In this document: positions 54,801 to 62,080 of the stretch, in pieces | Position numbering within the stretch: the stretch's first letter is position 1 | How the letters are laid out: the number at the start of each line of letters is the position of its first letter | Origin: an uncultured delta proteobacterium | GTDB lineage: Bacteria; Desulfobacterota; Desulfovibrionia; Desulfovibrionales; Desulfovibrionaceae | Direction of reading: 5' to 3' | Length of the DNA stretch: 64,000 nt | NCBI GenBank assembly: GCA_903843965.1 | Contig: CAIMRY010000005.1 | Coordinates: 62,001-126,000 of the forward strand | Notes under the pieces: generated by a model | What the model saw: the letters and a program-made list of their open reading frames with translations, nothing else | Told to the model about the DNA's origin: nothing | The model's database searches: none | Program-made: the position numbers and the translations under genes

Positions 54801-57506
54801 CTGCGCAACTTCCTGGGCGAGGTCTCCGGCGCGGTGGGCGCCTTCCTGGACATCACGGATTCCAAGCGCGCCAGCGAGCAGGCTCGGCACTGGCAGCACG
54901 TGTTCGAGCGGGCGGATTTCGGCCTGGCCATTTCCCGCGTGGCGGACAACACCCTCTTGTCCGTCAACCCCTCCTTTGCCCGGCAGCGTGGGTACGAGCC
55001 GGAGGAGCTCATCGGGCTGCCCGTGGCCACGGTCTACCCTGAACAGGCCCGGGCCGAGCTTGCCCGAACCGTCAAGGCCCTGGACGCCTCGGGGCACGGG
55101 GTGTTCGAGTCGGTACACAGGCGCAAGGACGGCAGCACCTTCCCGGTGCTGGTCGAGATCACCGTGCTCAAGGACGATGCCGGGCAGGCCCTGTCGCGCG
55201 TGGCCTACTGCCTGGACATCACGGAATCGAACCGCACACGCGAGCAGACCTCGCGCTGGCAGCGCGTGTTCGAGCAGGCGGATTTCGGCATGGCCATCTC
55301 CCGCGTGGCGGACAACACCCTCATCTCCGTCAACCCCGCCTTTGCCCGGCAGCGCGGGTACAAGCCGGAGGACCTGTTGGGCCTGCCTGTGGCCGAGCTC
55401 TTCCCGCCGGAGGAGCGCGCCAACCTGTTCTCGCGGCTGACCGTTCTGGAGGAGGCCGGGCACGGCACGTTTGAATCCGTGCACCAGCGCAAGAACGGCA
55501 GCACCTTCCCGGTGCTGCTGGACCTGACCGTGCTCAAGGACAACGAGGGTCGGCCTGTTTCGCGCGTGGCCTACGCCCTGGACATCAGCGTCCGCAAACG
55601 GGCCGAGGCCGACCTGCGCGAAAGCGAGAACAAGTTCCGCACCGTGGCCGACTACACCTTTGACTGGGAATACTGGCGCACGCCCGACGGCCAGATGGTC
55701 TGGGTCTCGCCCTCGTGCCTGCGGGTGACGGGCTACAGCGCCGAGGAGTTCCAGGCGGACGCAGGGCTCATCCTGCGACTCATCCACGCCGAGGACCTGG
55801 AAATGTACACGCAGCACCTGCAGGAGACCCGGAAAGGCCTCAACAGCACGGCCAGCCTGGACTTCCGCATCGTCCGCCGCGACGGCCAGGTGATTTGGAT
55901 CAGCCACCACTGCGTGGACCTGCGGGGACCGGACGGCATCTCCCTGGGACGGCGCATCAGCAACCGCGACATCACCGACCGCAAGCAGGCCGAACTGGAG
56001 GCCCAGAGCTGGGCCAAGTTCCCGGAGGAGAACCCCTCGCTTGTCATGCGCGTCGGGCCGGACATGGTCATCACCCACGTCAACAGGTCCAGCCAAGACT
56101 TCCAGGAAATGTTCGACGCGCACGTCGGCCAGGGCTTCCCCGCGTCCCTGGCGGGCTGCGTCGAGGCGGCCAGGCGCTCGGACGAGCCCATTCATTTCGA
56201 GGTCGGCCTGGGCGAACGGGTTCTGGACATGGCCTTCACCCCGGTGGCCGGGCAGAACTACGTCAATGTTTACGGTGAGGACATCACCGAGCGCAAGCAG
56301 GCCGAACTGGCCATCATCATGGCCAAGGACGCCGCCGAATCCGCCAACAAGGCCAAGAGCGAATTCTTGGCCAACATGAGCCATGAGATCCGCACCCCAC
56401 TCAACGGGGTGCTGGGCATGCTCCACCTGCTCAAGGAAGGGGCCACGCCCGAAGAGCAGGCGACGTACTCCAACATGGCCTACGACGCCGCAGGCAGGCT
56501 TTTGTCCCTGCTCAACGACATCCTGGACTTTTCGCGCATGGAGGCGGACCGCATCGCGCTTTCGAACAAGCCATTCACGCTGCAAGACATTTTCGACTCC
56601 GTGGTCAATGTTTTCAAGCTGGCCTGCCTGTCGAAGAACCTGGAACTGACGTGCAGCTTTGCGCCGGGCATGCCGCCAAGGCTCCTGGGCGACGAGGCCC
56701 GCGTGCGCCAAATCCTGTTCAACCTTGTGGGCAACTCCATCAAGTTCACGCGTGCCGGGTCCGTGCGCGTGGAGGCCTGGTCGCGGCCCTGCGGCACAGA
56801 CACGGCCAAGGTGCACCTTTACATCTGCGTCAGCGACACCGGCATCGGCATTCCAGACGACAAGCTGGACCACGTGTTCCAGCGCTTCACCCAGACCGAC
56901 GCCTCCTACACCCGCCAGTACGAAGGGGCCGGGCTTGGGCTGGCCATCGTCAAGCGCCTGATGCAGATCATGGGCGGAGACATCACCGTGGACAGCGTTC
57001 TTGGCCAGGGCACAGCGATCTACCTGCACTTGATTCTGGAACAAGCGCCGGGCGACAGCACCAGCGAGCGCCGGAACGCGCCCGCAGCCAGGGAGCAGAA
57101 CCAGCGCCTCAGCATCCTGGTTGCGGAGGATGAACACATCAGCCAGATGGCCATCCGGGTCATGCTCCAGCGCATGGGGCATGAGGTGCTCTGCGTGAGC
57201 AACGGCCAGGAGGCCTTGGACCTTGTGCGCCAGCGTTCCTTCGACTGCATCCTCATGGACATCCAGATGCCGGTGATGAACGGGGTGGAGGCGACCAAGC
57301 AGGTGCGGGCCCTTGCCGACCCCGGCCGGTCGGCGGTCTGGATCATTGCCCTCACGGCCTATGCCCTGGCCGGTGACAAGGAAAAGTTCCTGACGGCCGG
57401 GGTGGACGACTACGTGAGCAAGCCGGTTCAGGAAGAGCAGCTGAACGAGGCGCTGAAGCGGGTTGTGCTGCGCAGGCCCGGCCAAGGGCCCATGGACAGG
57501 CCGTAA
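51888..57506 (+). CDS. CheB-CheR-PAS-histidine kinase-receiver fusion, 1872 residues
   Basis: A single polypeptide with, in order: CheB methylesterase (about 28-215; triad S36 in GASAGG, H63 in ITHLPQ, D154 in GSGSDG); CheR methyltransferase (about 225-490; SAM motif [22 protein letters not shown]); a PAS-like segment; a long coiled coil (about 660-730) of repeated NEEL units; several PAS domains (about 735-1480), two of which are near-duplicates starting at about 1001 and 1122 ([20 protein letters not shown]); HisKA with phospho-acceptor in [11 protein letters not shown]; HATPase_c ([21 protein letters not shown]); and a receiver with Asp in [12 protein letters not shown]. All catalytic sites look intact. 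No transmembrane helix is seen, so it is cytoplasmic. GGGGA precedes the ATG. Input and output are unknown. Confidence 0.93.
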   Translation: MSKQKEPKPSPGKPTEAGAPKPHAPLPFPVVALGASAGGIESLRTLLHHLKQTPQAAIVVITHLPQDKKSRMAEVLSSFTTLAVREVEEITLLESGVVYTAPAGHDLLIEGGVLRLVAPGHDLSYRIIDRFLDSLAWDQGPNAVCVILSGSGSDGANGAVHVAKAGGLVLVQDPDTAVQPGMPNSVLESGVADAVLSLEELGEKLPQLEAAHGQIKPGKAHLIQKVLELLHQQTGQDLTGYRPSTIARRINKRKFLTGHTRLDTYLKELEGNTEEQLLLFKSLFIGVTSFFRDADAFALLQDKVLPDIMRDHAADEPVRVWVAGCSTGEEAYSIVMLLDEYMDRAGLACGVKIFATDIDQEAVEAARKGAYPPRTLQYISPERLERHFRCTSRECTILPRLRERIVFVHHNLLQDPPFLHMDLVICRNLLIYLTPPLQEKALALLTAALNPGGHLFLGSAESLNLAALQLEAIDKKWRIFRSPANADRPGLRRPMALRRALTLPELPEMPNHLQAIKPTAMAAEALLRHFSPAAVLVSPGFEVLHLSGDTSPYLSLSSGEPSLQLLKLVRKDLRLHLRTALKNVDASRQPSLTPGVRLTGAPQRLVDLCVDPVQDDGGHLLAFLVVFKDSTQAHAETCGDGPEHMPESSLVLRYEDELQLAQGQLQKAIEEYEHLNEELRASNEELTSMNEELQSSNEEMDASREELQSLNEELTVKVAELAQAHSFVENLLRSTNVPTVFLDNKLRVMRSTPQSTDIFHLAVSDQGRPIVEVKARVHDDFLLADAELALRERRDSEREVEDSEGRSFSKRVFPYRGIRGEVEGVVLTYTEITKLKAAEEVLRLNNEELETLVAERTMQLDLARKDSERRASEMEAILGQTPAAVWITRDTEARTIIGNPASYRLLRMDPGTNISKINEDVPYTPMHDGRELALDELPMQRAARGELVVGQEVDLVFADGQTRTMVGNAAPLRNFLGEVSGAVGAFLDITDSKRASEQARHWQHVFERADFGLAISRVADNTLLSVNPSFARQRGYEPEELIGLPVATVYPEQARAELARTVKALDASGHGVFESVHRRKDGSTFPVLVEITVLKDDAGQALSRVAYCLDITESNRTREQTSRWQRVFEQADFGMAISRVADNTLISVNPAFARQRGYKPEDLLGLPVAELFPPEERANLFSRLTVLEEAGHGTFESVHQRKNGSTFPVLLDLTVLKDNEGRPVSRVAYALDISVRKRAEADLRESENKFRTVADYTFDWEYWRTPDGQMVWVSPSCLRVTGYSAEEFQADAGLILRLIHAEDLEMYTQHLQETRKGLNSTASLDFRIVRRDGQVIWISHHCVDLRGPDGISLGRRISNRDITDRKQAELEAQSWAKFPEENPSLVMRVGPDMVITHVNRSSQDFQEMFDAHVGQGFPASLAGCVEAARRSDEPIHFEVGLGERVLDMAFTPVAGQNYVNVYGEDITERKQAELAIIMAKDAAESANKAKSEFLANMSHEIRTPLNGVLGMLHLLKEGATPEEQATYSNMAYDAAGRLLSLLNDILDFSRMEADRIALSNKPFTLQDIFDSVVNVFKLACLSKNLELTCSFAPGMPPRLLGDEARVRQILFNLVGNSIKFTRAGSVRVEAWSRPCGTDTAKVHLYICVSDTGIGIPDDKLDHVFQRFTQTDASYTRQYEGAGLGLAIVKRLMQIMGGDITVDSVLGQGTAIYLHLILEQAPGDSTSERRNAPAAREQNQRLSILVAEDEHISQMAIRVMLQRMGHEVLCVSNGQEALDLVRQRSFDCILMDIQMPVMNGVEATKQVRALADPGRSAVWIIALTAYALAGDKEKFLTAGVDDYVSKPVQEEQLNEALKRVVLRRPGQGPMDRP

Positions 57507-57649
57507 GGGACGAGGGGAGGGGGCAGGAGCAGCGGCGGCAGGCCGCAGCGGCTGCGATTGGCGCAGAGGCGTCGGCGCAGCACAGGCGTCGGCGTGGATT
57601 CACCCGGATGCGGGTGTTCCAGGGTTTTGGGCGGGACGCGGGCGGCAAC

Positions 57650-57690
57650 AAAAAAGGGCCCCGCTGCTAAAGCGGAGCCCCGTTCTTTTT
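57650..57690. terminator. Bidirectional terminator between hybrid kinase and tRNA-Leu
   Basis: A 9-base-pair stem (GGGCCCCGC with GCGGAGCCC, one G-U pair) and a 7-base loop. Six A on the left give a T6 run for the minus-strand tRNA, and GTTCTTTTT on the right serves the plus-strand kinase gene. Confidence 0.9.
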
Positions 57691-57776
57691 GGTGCCGAAG
57701 GGGAGACTCGAACTCCCATGGCCTTGCGACCACTAGACCCTGAACCTAGCGTGTCTACCAATTCCACCACTTCGGC
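57690..57776 (-). tRNA. tRNA-Leu (anticodon CAG)
   Basis: An 87-base tRNA read on the minus strand. The acceptor stem GCCGAAG pairs with CTTCGGC, the D-loop contains GGAATTGGTAGACACGC typical of leucine tRNAs, the anticodon loop carries CAG (GGTTCAGGGTC), a long variable arm follows (TGGTCGCAAGGCCA), and the T-loop reads GTTCGAGTC. Discriminator A and CCA are encoded. CUG is the preferred Leu codon in these GC-rich genes. Confidence 0.96.
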
Positions 57777-57912
57777 ATGCAGCGGTCAGCTAATGCTGTT
57801 CCGTTGTTGCGAGTGAAGCATTTAGCCGCATCGAGCAGCCTTGGCAAGGACTTTTTTCCCGTGGAGGGCAAATTTCCTGCCGGGCGCGGCGCGCCGGAAC
57901 GCCTCTTTGCTT

Positions 57913-59190
57913 CTATCTCTCGTCAATGGGCACGTAGTCGCGCCGGTCAAGCCCGACGTAGACCTGCCTGGGCCGATGGATCTTGGTCGTCTCCAGGTGC
58001 TCCTCGTACCAGTGGGCTATCCAACCGGGCATGCGCCCGATGGCGAACATCACCGGGAACATCTGCACCGGAATGTTCAGCGCGCGCAAGATGATGCCTG
58101 AGTAGAAGTCCACGTTGGGGTACAGCTTGCGCTGCACAAAGTACTCGTCGGCCAGGGCCAGCTGCTCCAGCTCCATGGCCAGGTCCATGATCTCGTCCAG
58201 CTTGCCCAGCTTCAGGAGCAGTTCGTGGGTCGCCTGCTTGAGGATCTTGGCGCGCGGGTCGAAATTCTTGTAGATGCGGTGGCCGAAGCCCATGAGCCGG
58301 AACTTCTTCTGCTTGACCATCTCCAGCACCTGGCGCGGGGAGTTCTGCCCGTCGCGGATCTGCTCCAGCATCTCCACCGCGCCCGCGTTGGCGCCGCCGT
58401 GCAGCCGCCCCCACAGCGCGCAGATGCCCGCAGAGACCGAGGCGAAGAGATTGGCCTGGGTGGAGCCCACCATGCGCACAGTAGAACAGGAGCAATTCTG
58501 CTCGTGGTCCGCGTGCAGCACCAAAAACAGGCTCAGGGCGCGCACGGCCTCGGGCGAGGGGTCACAGTGCTTGTGCGGGATGGAGAACATCATGTGCAAA
58601 AAGTTGCGGCAATAGGACAGGTCCGGGTTGGGGTACATGAACGGCAGGCCGCGGCTCTTGCGGTAGCTGAAGGCGGCGATGGTGCGCACCTTGCTGATGA
58701 TTTTCGAGGCCGCGAGGTAGAACTCGCCCCGGCTCTCGATCTCCAGCAGATCCGGGTGGTAGCAGCCGAGCGAGTTGATGATGGCCGAGAGCATGGCCAT
58801 GGGGTGGCCGTTGGGCGGAAAGCCCTCGAAATGGTGGCGCATGTCCTCGTGCAGCAGTTCCTCCGCGCAGAGCCCGGCGGAAAAGCGCGAAAGCTGCTCG
58901 CGGGTGGGCAGCTCGCCGAAGATGAGCAGCCAGGCGGTCTCGGTGAAGGAGCCGCGCTCGGCGATCTGTTCAATGGGATAGCCGCGGTAACGCAGGATGC
59001 CCTTTTCGCCGTCCACAAAGGTGATGGAGCTCTTGCACGGGCCGGTGTTCACGTAGCCGGGATCATAGGTGATGAACCCGGTGTCGGCCCGCAGCCGCGT
59101 GACGTCCAGGGCCTTTTCGCCCAGGGTGCCCTCGACGATGGGCAGCTCATAGGTCTTGCCGTCGATGATCAATTGCGCAGTCTTGGTCAT
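57913..59190 (-). CDS. gltA: Citrate synthase (si type)
   Basis: Condenses acetyl-CoA and oxaloacetate. The 425-residue hexameric-type enzyme has the catalytic residues in HADHEQNCS (first His region), GRLHGGANAGAVEML, FGHRIYKNFDPRAK (second His) and, near the C-terminus, FPVMFAIGRMPGWIAHW. The N-terminal 50 residues form the beta-domain of the NADH-sensitive type found in Gram-negative bacteria. The ATG at 59190 has only a weak AAGAGAG. Well-studied Desulfovibrio strains are known for a Re-type citrate synthase unrelated in sequence, so an si-type gene is of note. It is divergent from the Fe-S gene, sharing a 262-base control region. Confidence 0.95.
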   Translation of the reverse strand: MTKTAQLIIDGKTYELPIVEGTLGEKALDVTRLRADTGFITYDPGYVNTGPCKSSITFVDGEKGILRYRGYPIEQIAERGSFTETAWLLIFGELPTREQLSRFSAGLCAEELLHEDMRHHFEGFPPNGHPMAMLSAIINSLGCYHPDLLEIESRGEFYLAASKIISKVRTIAAFSYRKSRGLPFMYPNPDLSYCRNFLHMMFSIPHKHCDPSPEAVRALSLFLVLHADHEQNCSCSTVRMVGSTQANLFASVSAGICALWGRLHGGANAGAVEMLEQIRDGQNSPRQVLEMVKQKKFRLMGFGHRIYKNFDPRAKILKQATHELLLKLGKLDEIMDLAMELEQLALADEYFVQRKLYPNVDFYSGIILRALNIPVQMFPVMFAIGRMPGWIAHWYEEHLETTKIHRPRQVYVGLDRRDYVPIDER

Positions 59191-59328
59191 TGTCTGTACA
59201 CTCTCTTCAGTAGGCTGGGGCAGGGCGCCGACGATTCTTCGCCCCCCCTCTCCGGAGCAAACCCGGAAACTCAATGGCCCTCGTACCCGGATTCGTTGCC
59301 CTTGTCCAGCGCGCCCCCTTGAACCCGT

Positions 59329-59342
59329 TGACAATTATGTCA
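59329..59342. promoter_or_regulatory. Dyad TGACA-N4-TGTCA in the gltA / Fe-S control region
   Basis: TGACAATTATGTCA is an inverted repeat with 5-base arms around ATTA. It resembles sites of CRP/FNR-family regulators in size and symmetry but is not an exact match for FNR or CRP. It lies about 45 bases upstream of the predicted -35 of the Fe-S gene and 139 bases from the gltA ATG. Confidence 0.4.
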
Positions 59343-59386
59343 CATTCTGCCAGACACACTTCCGCAGCCCCACCATCCCCCGGATG

Positions 59387-59414
59387 TTGCGCTTTTCAAA
59401 AATCGTCTTATAGT
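59387..59414 (+). promoter_or_regulatory. Promoter of the Fe-S / cytochrome-b pair
   Basis: TTGCGC (59387-59392), a 16-base spacer and TATAGT (59409-59414), about 40 bases before the GTG start codon. A reasonable sigma-70 match. Confidence 0.5.
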
Positions 59415-59452
59415 TTGGGAGCGTAACAGCGCACCACCAATTGGGAGCACCT

Positions 59453-60505
59453 GTGAAGAAACATACGCCCTGCACCCCCAACCTCTCGCGCCGACGTTTT
59501 CTGGCCAGCCTCGGCCTTGGCGGGCTGGGACTCGTTTTGCCGAGCGCGTCCCACGCGGCCAAGTCGCTCGCGGACGAGGAGCTGGTGACCCTGCATGACC
59601 TCACCAAATGCGTGGGCTGCGGGGCCTGCGTGGACGCCTGCCGCGAGGCCAACGCCCACAAGTTCCCGGAGCCCGTCCGGCCCTTTCCGCCCATGTTCCC
59701 GGCCAGCGTCAAGGTCGAGGACTGGTCCACCAAGCGCCAGATAATCGACCGCCTGACGCCCTACAACTGGCTCTACATCCAGTCCGCCCACGGGCAGTTC
59801 CAGGGCCAGCGCTTCGACATCCACATCCCCCGGCGCTGCATGCACTGCCAGAACCCGCCCTGCGCCAACCTCTGCCCCTGGGGCGCGGCTGCGCGCGAGA
59901 AGAACGGCGTGGTGCGCATCGACCCCGAGATATGCCTGGGCGGGGCCAAGTGCAAGACCGTGTGCCCCTGGGCCATCCCCATGCGCCAAACCGGCGTGGG
60001 CCTGTACCTGAAGCTCATGCCCCGCTATGGCGGCAACGGCGTGATGTACAAGTGCGACCGCTGCTATGACCGCCTGGCCAAGGGCCAGAAACCGGCCTGC
60101 GTGGAGGCCTGCCCTTACGGCGTGCAGGAAATCGGCCCGCGTTCCGACATCGTGGCCAAGGCCCACGCCCTGGCCCGCAACATCGACGGCTACATTTACG
60201 GCGAGACCGAGAACGGCGGCACCAACTCGCTCTACGTCTCGCCCGTGCCCTTCGACATCCTCGACGCCGCCGTGACCGCCGGGCCGGGCAAGCCGGACCT
60301 GGCCAAGGCCCCGGACAAGATGGCCGACGAGACCCGCATGGCTTACGCCGCGCTGTTCGCGCCCGTGGCCGGCATCATCGCCGGGGCCCTGCGCCTGGGC
60401 TCGCGCCTGTCCGGCGGCGACGACGCCGACGAGACGGACGACACGCCCAAACGCCCGCCGGACGCGGGCACGCCAGACGACGAACACAAGGGGACCTGGT
60501 CATGA
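59453..60505 (+). CDS. Tat-exported four-cluster ferredoxin (HybA-like)
   Basis: A 350-residue periplasmic electron-transfer protein. A Tat signal is clear (SRRRFLASLG at residues 12-21). Four cysteine groups fit four [4Fe-4S] clusters: CVGCGACVDAC, CMHCQNPPCANLC, CLGGAKCKTVC and CDRCYDRLAKGQKPACVEAC. A hydrophobic stretch near the C-terminus (YAALFAPVAGIIAGALRLG) could be a membrane anchor, as in HybA of E. coli hydrogenase 2. The GTG at 59453 follows GGGAG. The next gene overlaps by ATGA and encodes a small membrane protein. No molybdenum or hydrogenase catalytic subunit is in this operon, so the pair may be a general periplasm-to-quinone link (inference). Confidence 0.88.
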   Translation: MKKHTPCTPNLSRRRFLASLGLGGLGLVLPSASHAAKSLADEELVTLHDLTKCVGCGACVDACREANAHKFPEPVRPFPPMFPASVKVEDWSTKRQIIDRLTPYNWLYIQSAHGQFQGQRFDIHIPRRCMHCQNPPCANLCPWGAAAREKNGVVRIDPEICLGGAKCKTVCPWAIPMRQTGVGLYLKLMPRYGGNGVMYKCDRCYDRLAKGQKPACVEACPYGVQEIGPRSDIVAKAHALARNIDGYIYGETENGGTNSLYVSPVPFDILDAAVTAGPGKPDLAKAPDKMADETRMAYAALFAPVAGIIAGALRLGSRLSGGDDADETDDTPKRPPDAGTPDDEHKGTWS

Positions 60506-60972
60506 GCCTGCCTGTTTCGCGCCGCATGTCCTGGGCCTACGTGCTGGTTTTGTCCCTGCTGGCCGTCACCGGCGCCATGCAGATGCCCATCGCCAGCCGC
60601 TACCGCATCGTGGCCGTGCCCGGCCTGGCCTGGCTGGGCGACTTCTGGCTCACGCACAGGCTGCACTACCTCGGGGCCATCGCTCTTTTGGCCCTGTGCA
60701 GCTACCTGACCACCCGCTGGCTGCTCGAATGGCGGCGCAGCTATGCCCTAACCGCCTTCGGCCTGGTCCGGGCCGGGCTGCTGGCCGGGATCATCGCCAC
60801 CGGGGCAGTGCGCGTGCTCAAAAACCTGCCGAACGTGTCCTTCGCCCCCGCGCCGACCATGCTCGTGGACTGGACGCACCTGGGCCTTGCCGTGCTGCTG
60901 GGCCTGCTGGCCCTGGTCAGACTGGTCCTGGCCAGGCTGGCGGTCAAGGCCAGCAGCTTCCGCCCGCGCTGA
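60502..60972 (+). CDS. Small four-helix membrane protein, cytochrome-b-like
   Basis: A 156-residue protein with four predicted transmembrane helices (about 10-28, 52-70, 84-103, 118-142). Histidines sit at helix edges in LTHRLHYLGAI and VDWTHLGLAVLL, spaced as expected for bis-His haem b ligation, and the size resembles DUF4405/cytochrome b561-type subunits. I do not recognise an exact family. It overlaps the Fe-S gene by four bases and is probably its membrane partner, exchanging electrons with menaquinone (inference). It ends 18 bases before a strong terminator. Confidence 0.75.
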   Translation: MSLPVSRRMSWAYVLVLSLLAVTGAMQMPIASRYRIVAVPGLAWLGDFWLTHRLHYLGAIALLALCSYLTTRWLLEWRRSYALTAFGLVRAGLLAGIIATGAVRVLKNLPNVSFAPAPTMLVDWTHLGLAVLLGLLALVRLVLARLAVKASSFRPR

Positions 60973-60990
60973 GGCCGGTCGAAAACGCCA

Positions 60991-61030
60991 AAGGGGCCAT
61001 GCCGAACATCTGCGGCATGGCCCCTTTTTT
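60991..61030 (+). terminator. Intrinsic terminator of the Fe-S / cytochrome-b operon
   Basis: A perfect 14-base-pair stem (AAGGGGCCATGCCG) with an 8-base loop, followed by T6 (partly in the stem). One of the strongest terminators of the window. Confidence 0.93.
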
Positions 61031-61054
61031 CGGGCGCTGATTCAGGCGTGGGGC

Positions 61055-61217
61055 TAGGGCCTGTTTCCAAAAGATGGATTTTGTCCCCTGGTGAGGAGAG
61101 AGACGATTTAGGGCCAGGGATAGTGCTCAGGCGGTACAGCCCTGGACCAAAACCGGCTCACGCCTGTAGACAGGCAAAGGCCCAGGGGGGAAAAGACACT
61201 TTGAGAGACAGGCCCTA
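61055..61217. mobile_element. 163-base MITE-like element with imperfect terminal inverted repeats
   Basis: The ends read TAGGGCCTGTTTCCAAAAG and, inverted, TAGGGCCTGTCTCTCAAAG, 15-16 of 19 bases alike. Inner parts (TTTTGTCCCCTGG at about 61079 and the complement of CCCAGGGGGGAAAAG near 61181) continue the symmetry. Both ends carry CTAG, which could be a target duplication (or TA plus repeat ends). There is no gene inside. The right end supplies the TAG stop of hypC. An IS-derived non-autonomous element is the most likely explanation; a chance inverted repeat acting as a transcription signal is the alternative. Confidence 0.5.
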
Positions 61218-61475
61218 GACCACGCAGTCCTGCACGATGCCCGCCTCTTCGGCGGCGGCCATGACGTCGCGCAGGACCTGGAGGGTCTCGCGCGCCTCCT
61301 CGGGGTGCAGCTTGCGGATGGCGAAGCCCGCGTGGATGATGAGGAAGTCGCCCAGGGCCACCTCTTCGTCCAGGATCATGAGCGAGGCGTGGACCGTGGT
61401 GTCGCCCTCGCCCACGCGGCAGGTGGCCACGTCGTCGGAAATTTCGATGATCTCAGCCGGGACTGCTAGGCACAT
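61215..61475 (-). CDS. hypC: Hydrogenase maturation chaperone HypC
   Basis: Chaperone that delivers the Fe(CN)2CO unit to the hydrogenase large subunit. The 86-residue protein starts with the diagnostic MCLAVP, whose Cys2 is essential, and shows GDFLIIHAGFAIRKL, also typical. The ATG at 61475 has AGGAGAGAG and overlaps the protease gene by 10 bases. It is the last gene of the hyn operon. The stop codon is formed by the first bases of the inverted-repeat element. Confidence 0.95.
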   Translation of the reverse strand: MCLAVPAEIIEISDDVATCRVGEGDTTVHASLMILDEEVALGDFLIIHAGFAIRKLHPEEARETLQVLRDVMAAAEEAGIVQDCVV

Positions 61476-61999
61476 GGTTCTCTCTCCTGTGTGATCGGGC
61501 TGGGATTGGCCTTGAGGCTGCACGAGCCCCCGGCCTTGACGACCTCTTCCAGCACAAAGCCCATAAGGGCCTCCTGGCGCCCCTTGGCGACCTCGGAGAT
61601 GCCCACGTTCAGGGTGTGGTAGTCAAAGGGCTCCATGCCGATGATCACGGCATCGGGCCTGGTGCCCACAATCTCGCACATGATGAGCGTGTCCACAAGG
61701 TCTGTCTGGTGCATGGAGTCCTTGAAGGCCAGGCTCTTGCGCAGGTCCTCCCCGGTGAGCCGGTAGATGCTGCCGGGCTCGCCGTCGCCCAGGACCGCAT
61801 CGACCACGATGAGCAGGTCGCAGCCCATGATCGGGTCCATGAGCCGGGTGCCCAGGGTGCCGCCGTCCATGACCGTGACGTTGTCGGACAGGTCGTACAG
61901 CCGCGCTATCTCGTCCGCCGCGCAGACGCCGATGCCCTCGTCGGTGAAGAGGATGTTGCCCACGCCAAGGACCAGGATGCGTTTGGGAGAATCGGTCAT
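61466..61999 (-). CDS. hynC: [NiFe] hydrogenase maturation protease (HyaD/HybD family)
   Basis: Endopeptidase that removes the C-terminal extension of the large subunit after nickel insertion. The 177-residue protein shows GVGNILFTDEGIGV at the N-terminus; nickel-sensing ligands correspond to E21, D67 and H97, the positions of E16, D62 and H93 in HybD. The gene follows the large subunit after an 81-base gap that contains a terminator-like hairpin, and it overlaps hypC. The name hynC follows usage in Desulfovibrio hyn operons. Confidence 0.93.
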   Translation of the reverse strand: MTDSPKRILVLGVGNILFTDEGIGVCAADEIARLYDLSDNVTVMDGGTLGTRLMDPIMGCDLLIVVDAVLGDGEPGSIYRLTGEDLRKSLAFKDSMHQTDLVDTLIMCEIVGTRPDAVIIGMEPFDYHTLNVGISEVAKGRQEALMGFVLEEVVKAGGSCSLKANPSPITQEREPCA

Positions 62000-62012
62000 G
62001 CGGCCTCTTTGC

Positions 62013-62060
62013 TAAAAAAAGTGAAAAGGGACGGGAACCCGGTTGCCCGGATTCCCGTCC
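62013..62060 (-). terminator. Strong hairpin with T-runs between hynA and the protease gene
   Basis: A 14-base-pair stem (one G-U pair) around a GCAA tetraloop begins 20 bases past the hynA stop and is followed on the minus strand by CTTTTCACTTTTTTT. It has all parts of an intrinsic terminator, yet the downstream genes lack an obvious promoter, so partial termination is likely. Confidence 0.85.
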
Positions 62061-62080
62061 TTACATGATGCGTCTACAGT

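Noticed and set aside
53289-57485. Open frame of about 1400 codons opposite the hybrid kinase
   Set aside because: Fully antisense to a gene with intact CheR, PAS, kinase and receiver motifs; the reverse translation has no recognisable motif.
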